From assembly GCF_022059845.1 (NCBI RefSeq), contig NZ_CP091854.1:124001-188000 (forward strand): a stretch of DNA of 64,000 bases, written 5' to 3'. Shown piece after piece: positions 34,588-43,705 of the stretch. Positions within the stretch are counted from its first letter, which is position 1. Every line of letters begins with the position of its first letter. Source of the DNA: Terrirubrum flagellatum. GTDB lineage: Bacteria; Pseudomonadota; Alphaproteobacteria; Rhizobiales; Beijerinckiaceae. Under the pieces are notes generated by a model, which saw nothing but the letters and a program-made list of their open reading frames with translations, ran no database searches and was not told the DNA's origin. Both the position numbers and the translations under genes were made by a program.

Positions 34588-36654
34588 ATGCGGCTCGCCG
34601 TCGATATCGGCGGCACCTTCACGGATATCGTACTGGATGTCGGCTCCGATCGCCGAACGCGCAAGGTGCTGACCACGCCCGCGCGGCCGGAGCAGGCGGT
34701 TCTCGACGGCATGCGCCTTATTCTCGCCGATGCGCGGGCGCATATGTCCGACATCGACGTGTTCGTGCATGGCACGACGCTTGCGACCAACGCCATCATT
34801 GAGCGCCGCGGCGCGAAGACGGCGTTGATCGCGACCGAGGGCTTCCGTGATGTGCTCGATATCGCCAACGAAAGCCGTTACGACCAGTATGATCTTGCAA
34901 TCGAAAAGCCGAAGCCGCTGACGCCGCGCGAGCTGCGCTTCACGGTTCCAGAACGCGTCGATGCTCATGGCGCGGTGCGGCTTGCGCTCGATGAGGCCGC
35001 GGTGCGCGCGCTCGCGCCTGAGCTTCGTGCGCGAGGGATCGAAAGCGTCGCCATCGCCTTTCTTCACTCCTACGCTAATCCCGATCATGAGAAACGCGCC
35101 GCTGCGATCCTGAAGGAGGAGCTACCGGATGTCAGGGTGACCCTGTCGTCGGACGTCTGCCCCGAGGTGCGCGAATATGAGCGGACTTCGACTGCGGTCG
35201 CCAACGCCTATGTGCAGCCGCTCATCGACGGCTATCTCGCGCGCATGGCTGATGCGTTGCAGGTCGAGCAATTTCGCGGCGCAATCTATCTCGTCACATC
35301 AGGGGGCGGCGTGACCTCGATCGCGACGGCGCGTCGCTTTCCCGTGCGTCTCGTCGAGTCAGGACCTGCGGGCGGCGCGATCTTCGCTGCCGGGATCGCC
35401 GCGCGTCTCGGTGAAAGCAAGGTGCTGTCCTTCGATATGGGCGGCACGACGGCGAAGATCTGTCTGATCGAGAAATTTCAGCCGGAGACCTCGCGCGTGT
35501 TCGAGGTTGATCGCGCCGCGCGTTTCCTGAAAGGTTCCGGCCTGCCGGTGCGCATTCCCGTAATCGAGATGGTCGAGATCGGCGCCGGCGGCGGCTCGAT
35601 CGCACGCGTCGATGCGCTGAAGCGCGTCACGGTCGGGCCGGAAAGCGCGTCGTCGGAGCCGGGACCCGCCTGCTATGGCCGTGGCGGAACAAGGCCTGCA
35701 GTCACCGACGCTGACGTCGCGCTTGGCATGATCGATCCCGACGCTTTTGCGGGCGGCACGATCGCGCTGCAGCCCGAGCTGTCGAAGCAGGCGCTGCTGC
35801 GCGATATTGGCGCGCCGCTGGGACTGTCGGCGGAAACCTCGGCCTACGCCGTGCACGAAATGGTGTGCGAGAATATGGCGAGCGCGGCGCGCGTGCATGC
35901 GGTCGAGCGCGGCGCCGTGGTGGGCCAGCATACGTTGATTGCGTTTGGCGGCGCTGCGCCTTTGCATGCGGCGCGTGTGGCGGAAAAAATCGGCGTGTCC
36001 CGCGTGATCGTGCCTGCGAATGCCGGCGTCGGTTCGGCGGTGGGGTTTCTCGCCGCGCCGATCGCCTACGAACTGGTGCGTAGCCGTCACGTCAGGCTCG
36101 ATGACTTCGATGTCGGCGCGATTTCTGATTTGCTTGATGAGATGGTGAAAGAGGCGCGCGCTCTGGTCGAGCCCGGCGCCAGCGGCGCGCCCGTGCGCGA
36201 GCGCCGGGTCGCCTTTATGCGCTATGTCGGACAGGGGCACGAGATCACGGTCGAATTGCCAAACCGTGGGTTGACGCGAGATGATCTTGCGACGCTGCGG
36301 GCCTCATTCGAGAAGGATTACGCGAATTTGTTCGAGCGGCCGATTCCGGGCGCCGCGATCGAGGCGCTGAGCTGGTCTGTGCTCGCGACCACAGAGCCGC
36401 GCAATCCCGCGCGCGTCGCGGACGTTGCGCGCAAGCCTGCGGGAAAAGCTGACGCCAGCCGCACTTTCTTCGATGGCCGCGCCGGGAAAACCGTGGAGAT
36501 TCCCCTGTACCGCCGTGAGCAGATGGCGCCGGGCGCGACCATCTCCGGCCCCGCCGTCATCGCGGAGGATGAAACCTCGACATTCGTCTCGACGAGCTTC
36601 GACGCCCATATCGACGGCGCCGGCAGCATCGTCATGGAACGGAAGGCGGCCTGA
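34588..36654 (+). CDS. Hydantoinase/oxoprolinase family protein, HyuA-type subunit (pair 2)
   Basis: A 688-residue HyuA-type ATP-dependent subunit. Family motifs: RLAVDIGGTFTDIVLD at the start, VLSFDMGGTTAKICLI (about residue 285), VEIGAGGGSIARVD (about 330) and RYVGQGHEITVELP near the C-terminus. The start at 34588 follows CAGGGA at six bases; in-frame upstream starts exist (34570) but add nothing typical. Compared with the pair at 6.8 kb the core motifs differ (MGGTTAKICLI against MGGTSSDVALL), and this one is closer to the acetone carboxylase/N-methylhydantoinase beta-type branch. It works with the HyuB three bases downstream. Confidence 0.9.
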   Translation: MRLAVDIGGTFTDIVLDVGSDRRTRKVLTTPARPEQAVLDGMRLILADARAHMSDIDVFVHGTTLATNAIIERRGAKTALIATEGFRDVLDIANESRYDQYDLAIEKPKPLTPRELRFTVPERVDAHGAVRLALDEAAVRALAPELRARGIESVAIAFLHSYANPDHEKRAAAILKEELPDVRVTLSSDVCPEVREYERTSTAVANAYVQPLIDGYLARMADALQVEQFRGAIYLVTSGGGVTSIATARRFPVRLVESGPAGGAIFAAGIAARLGESKVLSFDMGGTTAKICLIEKFQPETSRVFEVDRAARFLKGSGLPVRIPVIEMVEIGAGGGSIARVDALKRVTVGPESASSEPGPACYGRGGTRPAVTDADVALGMIDPDAFAGGTIALQPELSKQALLRDIGAPLGLSAETSAYAVHEMVCENMASAARVHAVERGAVVGQHTLIAFGGAAPLHAARVAEKIGVSRVIVPANAGVGSAVGFLAAPIAYELVRSRHVRLDDFDVGAISDLLDEMVKEARALVEPGASGAPVRERRVAFMRYVGQGHEITVELPNRGLTRDDLATLRASFEKDYANLFERPIPGAAIEALSWSVLATTEPRNPARVADVARKPAGKADASRTFFDGRAGKTVEIPLYRREQMAPGATISGPAVIAEDETSTFVSTSFDAHIDGAGSIVMERKAA

Positions 36655-36656
36655 CC

Positions 36657-38315
36657 ATGAGCGACGTGAACGGCGCGAACCTCATCGATCTACAGATCAT
36701 GTGGAACCGGCTGATCGCCGTGGTGGAGGAGCAGGCGCAGGTTCTTCTGCGCACGGCGTTCAGCCCGATCGTGCGCGAATGCGGCGATCTCTCCGCAGGC
36801 GTGTTCGATCTCAAGGGGCGCATGCTGGCGCAGGCGGTCACGGGCACGCCAGGCCATGTCAATTCCATGGCGGAGTCGGTGAAGCATTTCATCGCCCATT
36901 TTCCGATCGGGACGATGAAGGAAGGCGACGCCTACATCACCAACGATCCCTGGATGGGCACCGGTCATCTCAATGATTTCGTCGTGACCACGCCCTGTTT
37001 CAAGGATGGCAAGCCGGTCGCGTTGTTCTCCTGCACCAGCCATCTCATGGATATCGGCGGCATCGGCTTCGGGCCTGACGGCACCGATGTCTTCATGGAA
37101 GGGCTTTACATCCCGATGCTGAAGCTCATCGACCAGGGCGTCGTCAATGAGACGCTGATGGCGATGATCCGCAGCAATACGCGTCTGCCGATCGACACTG
37201 AAGGCGACACCTATTCGCTCGCCGGCTGCAACGATGTCGGTTGCCAGCGCCTCGTCGAGATGATGCGCGAGTTCGAGATCGATACGCTCGATATTCTTGC
37301 CGACCATATCTGCGATCGCTCGCGCGAAGCGGCGCTGGCTGAGATCGCTAAGCTGCCGAAAGGCGTGTGGCGCAACAGCATGACGGTCGATGGTTATGAT
37401 GCGCCCGTGACATTGTCGGCGACTCTGGAAATTTCCGAGTCTGGAATTCATGTCGATTATAGCGGCACGTCGGGCGCATCGAAATTCGGCATCAATGTTC
37501 CATTGTCCTATACGACGGCCTACACGGTTTTCGGCCTCGGCTGCGTGATCGCATCGCAGATTCCGAACAATGCGGGATCTCTCGCGCCGCTGACAGCGAC
37601 GGCGCCGGAAGGCTGCATTCTCAATGCGCCAAAACCCGCGCCGGTCGCGACACGGCATGTCATCGGGCAGATGCTGCCGGACGTGGTGTTCGGCTGTCTG
37701 CGCCAGATCATTCCCGAGCGCGTGCCGGCGGAAGGCGCGTCGTGTCTGTGGAATCTCAATGTGCGCGGCCAGACGCGCAGCGGCGCCGGCGGCAATTATG
37801 GATTCTCGATGACCGTCACCAGCAATGGCGGCACCGGCGCGCGCTTTGCGAAAGACGGGCTCTCAGCCACCGCCTATCCCAGCGGCGTGCGCGGCACGCC
37901 GGTCGAGATTGCGGAGACGCAGACGCCGCTGATCTTCTGGCGCAAGGAGCTGAGGCCGGATTCAGGCGGCGCCGGCCGCACGCGCGGCGGGCTCGGCCAG
38001 ATCATCGAGATCGCAAGCGGCGTCGACGCGCCGTTCGAAATTCTCGCGGCGTTCGACCGCATCGATCATCCCGCGCGCGGCCGCGATGGCGGCGCCAACG
38101 GCGAGGCGGGATATATTGGTCTGAAATCGGGAAAGAAGCTGCGCGGCAAGGGTTTCCAGACCGTTCCGCCGGGCGAGAGGCTGGTGGCGATGACGCCGGG
38201 CGGCGCCGGCATCGGCGACCCGCGCGAGCGCGCTCACGATCAGATTGATGAGGACATCGCGAGCGGCCTTGTCTCTGAGCAGAAGGCGGCGGCGCTCTAC
38301 GGTCGCCCTGTTTAG
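36657..38315 (+). CDS. Hydantoinase/oxoprolinase family protein, HyuB-type subunit (pair 2)
   Basis: A 552-residue HyuB-type subunit and partner of the preceding HyuA, with only two bases between stop and start. Motifs: LRTAFSPIVRECGDLSAGVF near residue 35, the metal-binding NDPWMGTGHLNDF and CTSHLMDIGG around residues 95-130, and SNGGTGARFAKDGLS with DSGGAGRTRGGLGQ in the C-terminal half. It ends four bases inside the convergent acetyltransferase gene, so stop codons overlap. No transporter gene is adjacent, unlike the first pair; the nearest upstream enzyme is the AroE-like dehydrogenase. Confidence 0.9.
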   Translation: MSDVNGANLIDLQIMWNRLIAVVEEQAQVLLRTAFSPIVRECGDLSAGVFDLKGRMLAQAVTGTPGHVNSMAESVKHFIAHFPIGTMKEGDAYITNDPWMGTGHLNDFVVTTPCFKDGKPVALFSCTSHLMDIGGIGFGPDGTDVFMEGLYIPMLKLIDQGVVNETLMAMIRSNTRLPIDTEGDTYSLAGCNDVGCQRLVEMMREFEIDTLDILADHICDRSREAALAEIAKLPKGVWRNSMTVDGYDAPVTLSATLEISESGIHVDYSGTSGASKFGINVPLSYTTAYTVFGLGCVIASQIPNNAGSLAPLTATAPEGCILNAPKPAPVATRHVIGQMLPDVVFGCLRQIIPERVPAEGASCLWNLNVRGQTRSGAGGNYGFSMTVTSNGGTGARFAKDGLSATAYPSGVRGTPVEIAETQTPLIFWRKELRPDSGGAGRTRGGLGQIIEIASGVDAPFEILAAFDRIDHPARGRDGGANGEAGYIGLKSGKKLRGKGFQTVPPGERLVAMTPGGAGIGDPRERAHDQIDEDIASGLVSEQKAAALYGRPV

Positions 38316-39613
38316 GCCGCGGCGCGCATCAGCTCGGCAAGCAGCGCAGCGACGGCGTCCTTCGCCTCGATCTGCGGCATGTGACCAACGCGCGGGAAGA
38401 TGTGCTGCGCGACGGAGCCGGGCACATTGGCGGCGTGACGCGCCGGGATGATGCGGTCCTCGGCGCCGAAGACGATCTTCATCGGAATCGACAGAGACGC
38501 GAGCGCGTCGCGGATCGAAAAGCCCTGAACGCCGTCGGGAAATAACGATGCGGCAAGTTTTTCCTGCATATCGCCGAGGCGGCCACCCGCGCGCTGCGCG
38601 GCGGTCGGCGCGATGAAGCTCTGGATCGCCGCCTCATCGACAACAAGTTCCCGCATCCAGGCGGCGACGCTTGCGCTGCTGCGCGCGCGCGCGAAACCTT
38701 CGATGAAGGCGCGATTGACTTCGGGGCCAAGCCCTCCCGGTGCGATCAGCATCAGCCCGCGCGCCTCGACATGGCCATGCGCCGCGATGGTTGCGGCAAC
38801 CGCGCCGCCAAGCGAATGTCCGACCAGAATGGCGTGAGAGATATTTTCTTCGGCGAGGCATGCTTCAACGGCGGCGGCGAAGTCATCGAGCGTTGCGACT
38901 GAGCCAAGCGGTGATTCGCCATGGCCGGGAAGATCAAGCCCAAGGATGCTTTTGCCGCGCGGCAGCAGCGCGACGAGCGCGCGCCAACTGTTCAGGTCAG
39001 ATCCGAATCCGTGAATGAGAACGAGAGGCATTCCCTCTCCGCGGCGCAGCCAGACGCGATGGAGCGAAGCGCTTGTCGAGCGCAGCGAATCGGATGCTGT
39101 TGCTGCGCGCACCTTCGCTACAACGGAGGCGGCAAGAATATCCTCGCGCTGGACGCGGCCGCGTGGGCCTGAGCCGGATATGTTTTCAAGATCAAGACCG
39201 TTCTCGCGCGCCAGCCGACGCGCCAGCGGCGTCGCGCGCACGCCATTCTCAGCATCAAGTTTTTCCTCGTGCGGAGAAAGTATTGGCGCTGAAGCCGCAG
39301 TGGAAACTTCGCTTGCGCGAGGTCGTGTAGTCGCCTCGGGCGCTGTCGAGCCAGCCTGCGGCGCGTGGGCCTCGCCCTCTCCATAAATCCACGCGACCGT
39401 GCTGCCGACGGGGAGCTCGCCGCCTCCGACGCCCGCGATGTCGCGGATGATCCCGGCGGCGGGCGCCTCGACCTCCATGGCCGCCTTGTCGGTCTCAAGC
39501 TCGAAGATCGGCTGATCCTTGGCGACGCGGGCTCCGTTCTCCACATACCAGCGCGAGATGCGGCCCGTCGCCATATCCATGTCGACGCGCGGCAGGATCA
39601 CCTCGACCGGCAT
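38312..39613 (-). CDS. E2-like lipoyl protein with alpha/beta-hydrolase domain (AcoC-type)
   Basis: A 433-residue protein resembling the dihydrolipoamide acetyltransferase of acetoin dehydrogenase. An N-terminal lipoyl domain carries the lipoylated K43 (ETDKAAMEVEAP). A peripheral-subunit-binding domain follows (RATPLARRLARENGLDL, SGPRGRVQREDILAA). The C-terminal half is an alpha/beta-hydrolase fold (LVLIHGFGSDLNSW, nucleophile elbow VGHSLGG with Ser near residue 265, C-terminal RVGHMPQIE) instead of the CAT acyltransferase domain, as in AcoC proteins. It should accept an acyl group from the E1 encoded upstream. The start is the MPVEVILP methionine, which overlaps the E1beta stop. No E3 gene is nearby. 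Confidence 0.9.
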   Translation of the reverse strand: MPVEVILPRVDMDMATGRISRWYVENGARVAKDQPIFELETDKAAMEVEAPAAGIIRDIAGVGGGELPVGSTVAWIYGEGEAHAPQAGSTAPEATTRPRASEVSTAASAPILSPHEEKLDAENGVRATPLARRLARENGLDLENISGSGPRGRVQREDILAASVVAKVRAATASDSLRSTSASLHRVWLRRGEGMPLVLIHGFGSDLNSWRALVALLPRGKSILGLDLPGHGESPLGSVATLDDFAAAVEACLAEENISHAILVGHSLGGAVAATIAAHGHVEARGLMLIAPGGLGPEVNRAFIEGFARARSSASVAAWMRELVVDEAAIQSFIAPTAAQRAGGRLGDMQEKLAASLFPDGVQGFSIRDALASLSIPMKIVFGAEDRIIPARHAANVPGSVAQHIFPRVGHMPQIEAKDAVAALLAELMRAAA

Positions 39614-40608
39614 CAGGCGCGGCCTCCGCACACGCGCCGGATCGCATCGAGGATATTTTCGACCTGCGGCACAGCGGCTTTTTCAAGATCGGGATTATAG
39701 GGCAGGGGCGCTTCCGCGCCGCCGAGGCGGATGATCGGCGCATCGAGATAATCGAAGGCTTCGCTCTCGGCGATAGCCGCGGAAATTTCCGCGCCGACGC
39801 CAAGCGTCTTCACGCCCTCATAGACGCAGATAAGGCGCGACGTGCGCTTCACGCTCGCGATAATCGCAGGCATGTCGATTGGGCGAAGCGATCGCAGATC
39901 AATCACCTCCGCGTCGAATCCTTCTGTGGCGGCTTTGTCAGCCGCTTCGAGCGCGCGATGCGTCATGATCGAATTTGCGACGATGGTGACGTCCTTGCCG
40001 GCGCGCCGTGTGATCGCCTTGCCGATCGGCGTGGCGTAATGGCCTTCCGGCACCGGGCCCTTCATCTTGTAGAGCAGCTTGTGCTCGAAGATCATCACGG
40101 GATCGGGATCGGCGACCGCCGCGAGCAGCAGCCCCTTCGCATCTTCCGGCGTCGAGGGCTGCACGACTTTCAAGCCGGGCACATGCGCCAACCACGCTTC
40201 CAGACTCTGGCTGTGCTGTGCGGCGGCGCCGGTGCCGGAGCCTGCGGGAAAGCGCATCACCAGCGGCACCGACACGGAGCCGCCGAGCATGTAGCGCATC
40301 TTCGCCGCCTGATTGACGATCTGCTCCATGGCAAGCGTGGCGAAATCGGAGAACTGGAATTCGAAGATCGGCCGCATGCCGGCGACAGCGGCGCCGACCG
40401 CGACGCCGGCCGCGCCCAGCTCCGAGATCGGCGTGTCCATCACGCGCTCTTCGCCGAAGCGATGCACGAGATCGCCTGTCACCTGAAAAGCGCCGCCATA
40501 GACGCCGATATCCTCGCCCATGAGAAAGACGCGTTCATCCGCCTCCATGGCGATCGCCATCGCCTCCTGGATCGCCTGGGCGTAACTCAGTTCGCGCGGT
40601 TCGCTCAT
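39613..40608 (-). CDS. Thiamine-diphosphate dehydrogenase E1 beta subunit (AcoB/PdhB-type)
   Basis: A 331-residue transketolase-like beta subunit of a 2-oxo acid or acetoin dehydrogenase. Motifs: [31 protein letters not shown] at the start (split here: [14 protein letters not shown] and GEDIGVYGG), [19 protein letters not shown], and the C-terminal transketolase domain with [13 protein letters not shown] and ETHLGVGAEI-like [11 protein letters not shown]. It forms an alpha2beta2 tetramer with the E1alpha encoded upstream; the genes overlap by four bases. Sequence alone does not separate pyruvate from acetoin or another substrate, but the AcoC-type E2 favours the acetoin dehydrogenase branch. 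Confidence 0.92.
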   Translation of the reverse strand: MSEPRELSYAQAIQEAMAIAMEADERVFLMGEDIGVYGGAFQVTGDLVHRFGEERVMDTPISELGAAGVAVGAAVAGMRPIFEFQFSDFATLAMEQIVNQAAKMRYMLGGSVSVPLVMRFPAGSGTGAAAQHSQSLEAWLAHVPGLKVVQPSTPEDAKGLLLAAVADPDPVMIFEHKLLYKMKGPVPEGHYATPIGKAITRRAGKDVTIVANSIMTHRALEAADKAATEGFDAEVIDLRSLRPIDMPAIIASVKRTSRLICVYEGVKTLGVGAEISAAIAESEAFDYLDAPIIRLGGAEAPLPYNPDLEKAAVPQVENILDAIRRVCGGRA

Positions 40609-41627
40609 GCCGCGCTCGCGGTGTAGACGTCGCGCTCGACTTCCGCGGGCGAAGGCGAGGGGCTGCTCTTCGCGAATTCGATGGCGGCTTCGATCTCCTC
40701 CTCAACGCTGGCGCGGATCGCCTCGATTTCGTCAGCAGCGATGATTCCGAGATCATGCAGCTCGCGCTCGAAACGATCGATGGGATCGCGCGCCTGCCAG
40801 GCTTCGATCTCGTCCTTGGTGCGATAGCGGTTGCGGTCGCTGCGCGAATGGCCGCGGATGCGATAGGTCTTGCTCTCGATCAGCGTGGGCCCGCCGCCCT
40901 TGCGCGCGCGCTCCACCGCATCGAACGAAGCCTGCGCCATGTCGGCGAAGCTGTTGCCGTCGACGATCACGCCCGGCATCGCATAGGCGCTGGCGCGGTC
41001 GGCGACATTCGCCGTCGCAGTCGAGCGCGCGGTCGAGGTCGACATGCCGTAGCCATTGTTCTCGCAGACGAAGATCACCGGCAGCTTCCAGACCGAGGCG
41101 ATGTTGAGCGCCTCGTGGAACGCGCCCTCATTGTTGGCGCCGTCGCCGAAGAAGGACATGGCGACTGCGCCGCCGCCGCGCTTCTTGATGGCGAGCGCGG
41201 CGCCGACTGCGATGGGAATGCCGCCGCCGACGATTCCGTTCGCGCCGAGATTGCCTTTCGAGGGATCGGCGATATGCATCGAGCCGCCGCGACCGCGACA
41301 ATAGCCGTCCTCCTTGCCGAAGAACTCCGCGAACATGCGCTTCACGTCGGCGCCCTTGGCGATGCAATGACCGTGGCCGCGATGGGTCGACGTGATGTAG
41401 TCGGTATCGCCGAGCGGCATGCAGGCGCCGACCGCGCTCGCCTCCTGTCCGATCGAGAGATGCATGGTGCCGTGGATGAGGCCGCGCATATAGGCCTGCT
41501 CGGCGCTTTCCTCGAAGCGGCGGATGAGATGCATCTTGCGCAGCGCGTCGCGCAACGCGTCAGGCGCCAGCCTGCGATAGATGTCGGGACTGTTGGCGCC
41601 GTCGCGGGCGGCCGGCTGCGTCGACAT
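40605..41627 (-). CDS. Thiamine-diphosphate dehydrogenase E1 alpha subunit (AcoA/PdhA-type)
   Basis: A 340-residue E1 alpha subunit. The thiamine-diphosphate/Mg motif is [17 protein letters not shown], with [11 protein letters not shown] following, and the N-terminal half has [19 protein letters not shown] and [13 protein letters not shown]. The C-terminal phosphorylation-loop equivalent is [16 protein letters not shown]. The start is the [10 protein letters not shown] methionine with AAGGACGG upstream; the longer open frame is not family-like. It catalyses decarboxylation or C-C cleavage and acyl transfer to the E2 lipoyl arm. It is the second gene of the leftward operon, 26 bases after the SAF-domain oxidoreductase. 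Confidence 0.92.
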   Translation of the reverse strand: MSTQPAARDGANSPDIYRRLAPDALRDALRKMHLIRRFEESAEQAYMRGLIHGTMHLSIGQEASAVGACMPLGDTDYITSTHRGHGHCIAKGADVKRMFAEFFGKEDGYCRGRGGSMHIADPSKGNLGANGIVGGGIPIAVGAALAIKKRGGGAVAMSFFGDGANNEGAFHEALNIASVWKLPVIFVCENNGYGMSTSTARSTATANVADRASAYAMPGVIVDGNSFADMAQASFDAVERARKGGGPTLIESKTYRIRGHSRSDRNRYRTKDEIEAWQARDPIDRFERELHDLGIIAADEIEAIRASVEEEIEAAIEFAKSSPSPSPAEVERDVYTASAA

Positions 41628-41653
41628 ATGCGCCGTCCTTAAAAATGCGGCGG

Positions 41654-42979
41654 TCAGGCCGCCATGAATCGGGAATCGCTTTGATCGAGACGACGGCGGA
41701 TCTGCGTGATCACGAGGCCGTCGTCCGGCGTGCAATTGTCGTAAGAGAGCTTCTCGCCAGCCTTGATCGGCTTCGTGACCTTCGCCTTTTCCGCAAGGCC
41801 GAGCGGCAATGCGCCGGCGTCGCGCGCCTCGGACCATGTCATGGCGAAGCCGCGATAATCATATTCGCCGATCTTGCCGAGCGTCTGTCCCGGCTGGAGA
41901 TCGCGCTTCGCCACCGCGACGCATTCGGCGACGGGACGATCGAGCGGCTGCATGTCGGCCTTGCCAAGCACGACCGCGCGCGCAGCGGAGAGAGGCGTTT
42001 CCAGACTTGTGAGATGATAGGGCCTGAGCAGGCTGTAGCAGGGGCCGGGACCGACCTTGAGATCGGTCATACGTTCGAGCACGCGCGGATGGCGCGGCTT
42101 GACGATGCAGAACACGCCGGGCGCAACGCCCTTGCCGATGGAATAGTCGACGCAGCCTGATTTGCTCAGGATTCCGCCGTCGGATTTCTCGCACAGCACC
42201 TGCGCGAGCTCTTCGCGCGTCGCCTTCGGTCCGTGCATGCCGGGCACATCGGGAACGAGACCCGTCGCGTTCGCGACCGCGACCATCTCGACCATCGTCT
42301 TCGAGCCGTCGACGAATTCGACCAGCATGCGCGCATTCATGTTGCGCGCCTTCGCTTCGGCTTCGTACTCATCCGGCGTCGCGTCGAATTTCAGCGGATT
42401 GTTCTTGCCTTTGCCGGCGGCGACGATGTCGAAGCCGAGGCTCTGGCAGAAGCCGATCATCTCGACCGTGCAGGCGGGTTCATCGCCCGCGGCGCCGGTG
42501 TAGATGACGCCAGACTTCTTCGCCTCCTCTTTCAGGAATCGGCCGATCGTGATGTCGGCCTCGACGTTGAGCATGACGATATGCTTGCCATGCTTCATCG
42601 TCTCCAGCGCGACGAGCGCGCCGACATTGGGATTGCCCGTCGCATCGATCACCACATCGATGCGGCCGGCGGCGCAGAGCGCGTGGAAATCCTCCGTCAC
42701 CGCGACCTTGCCGGCCTCGATGGCGCGATCGATGTCGGCGGCCTTCGCTGCGGACACGATGTCTTCGCGCGCATGACCCGCCATCACGGCCGCGTCGATC
42801 GCGACCTGCGGCTGGATTTCGGAAATCGCGCCGATGCGCACGCCCGGCATGAGCGAGACCTCGACGACGATGTCGGTGCCCATCTGGCCGGCGCCAGCGA
42901 GCCCGATCGTGATCGGCCCATGCTTGTCGACCCGCGCTGCGAGCTCCGCCGCGAAACCCAACTGTTCGATGTGAGGCAT
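41654..42979 (-). CDS. Homoserine dehydrogenase-like oxidoreductase with C-terminal SAF domain (COG4091 type)
   Basis: A 441-residue protein of the group called predicted homoserine dehydrogenase with SAF domain. The N-terminal Rossmann fold has [17 protein letters not shown] and the second-domain [16 protein letters not shown] conserved segment [17 protein letters not shown] follows, and the C-terminal SAF-like part ends with [16 protein letters not shown]. Homoserine synthesis is unlikely here: the gene leads an operon with an acetoin-type dehydrogenase and faces a polyol PTS operon. An NAD(P)-dependent step on the imported polyol phosphate or its product is the better guess. A candidate regulator site overlaps its promoter. 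Confidence 0.85.
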   Translation of the reverse strand: MPHIEQLGFAAELAARVDKHGPITIGLAGAGQMGTDIVVEVSLMPGVRIGAISEIQPQVAIDAAVMAGHAREDIVSAAKAADIDRAIEAGKVAVTEDFHALCAAGRIDVVIDATGNPNVGALVALETMKHGKHIVMLNVEADITIGRFLKEEAKKSGVIYTGAAGDEPACTVEMIGFCQSLGFDIVAAGKGKNNPLKFDATPDEYEAEAKARNMNARMLVEFVDGSKTMVEMVAVANATGLVPDVPGMHGPKATREELAQVLCEKSDGGILSKSGCVDYSIGKGVAPGVFCIVKPRHPRVLERMTDLKVGPGPCYSLLRPYHLTSLETPLSAARAVVLGKADMQPLDRPVAECVAVAKRDLQPGQTLGKIGEYDYRGFAMTWSEARDAGALPLGLAEKAKVTKPIKAGEKLSYDNCTPDDGLVITQIRRRLDQSDSRFMAA

Positions 42980-43032
42980 GATCTCTCCGCCGCTGAGCCG
43001 CTCCGGGAGCGGTCAGGCTCTCCGAAGTAAGT

Positions 43033-43053
43033 GAACATTTGTTTTCTTGTCAA
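43033..43053 (-). promoter_or_regulatory. Leftward promoter with candidate SorC operator
   Basis: Read on the minus strand, TTGACA (43053-43048) is followed after one base by GAAAACAAATGTTC (43046-43033). The same 14-mer occurs in the opposite orientation in the facing promoter. The -10 box is weak (TTACTT around 43030-43025), so an activator may be needed. This is the expected control site of the SAF oxidoreductase/E1/E2 operon. Confidence 0.65.
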
Positions 43054-43125
43054 TCGTAATGTGCCGAAGCAGGGTAGCATTTCCGCGAGCGGCGCGCCCC
43101 GCACATCCACCAGAAATGACGCATA

Positions 43126-43156
43126 TTGACACTCTGGAAAACAAATGTTCTAGATT
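43126..43156 (+). promoter_or_regulatory. Rightward promoter with candidate SorC operator
   Basis: TTGACA (43126-43131) is followed by GAAAACAAATGTTC (43137-43150) in the spacer and a -10-like TCTAGA (17-base spacer) or TAGATT (19-base spacer). A regulator bound to the 14-mer would cover the polymerase contact region. This is the likely promoter of gutM and the PTS genes. Confidence 0.65.
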
Positions 43157-43237
43157 TGCGACGAATGGGAAGCCGACGGCAGATCGGCGCCCGGGTGGAA
43201 TTCGCTGCGCGCCGCTGGCCGCGCCGGGAGAGACCGC

Positions 43238-43660
43238 ATGGCGTTCTGGCAGACCGCGCTCATCGCCCTCGCCATCGTCTGGGGCGTGCAGATGGTCGGC
43301 GTCTGGCTGCAGATGCGCCATTACCGCGACATCATGGGATCGATCTCCGCGACCTGGTCGGATGGCCGGGTCGGCGCCGGCAATGCGCGCAGCCTGTTCG
43401 GCAAGGGCGTTATTCTCGTGCTCGTCGTCGGCCCCGATGACATCGTGCGCCGCCTCCTCGTGATGGAAGGCCGCAGCGTCTTCGCGAAATTCAAGCCGCT
43501 GCCGGAATTCGAAGGCCGCAGACTCGACAGCCTGCGCGACAGCGCATTCGGCGAGAATGAAAAAGGCCGCGCGCAGGCGCTGGCGGCGGCGATCGCGCAG
43601 ATCGATCGCGTGGCGAATGAGTCGAAAACAGAGAGCGGCGCGCGACTGGCGACCGCCTGA
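43238..43660 (+). CDS. gutM: Glucitol operon activator-like protein GutM
   Basis: A 140-residue GutM-family protein: one N-terminal membrane helix (TALIALAIVWGVQMVGVWLQ), then FGKGVILVLVVGPDDIVRR and the conserved LPEFEGRRLDSLR motif near the middle. In enteric bacteria GutM is associated with regulation of the glucitol PTS operon; its mechanism is poorly defined and the membrane anchor suggests a link to the transporter. GGGAGAG lies upstream of the ATG. It is the first gene of the PTS operon, 45 bases ahead of the IIC gene, the position it often has outside enterics. Confidence 0.88.
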   Translation: MAFWQTALIALAIVWGVQMVGVWLQMRHYRDIMGSISATWSDGRVGAGNARSLFGKGVILVLVVGPDDIVRRLLVMEGRSVFAKFKPLPEFEGRRLDSLRDSAFGENEKGRAQALAAAIAQIDRVANESKTESGARLATA

Positions 43661-43705
43661 TTGATTCCATTCAAGCCAACAGACGGGCGAGGGGACGGAG
43701 GCGAC

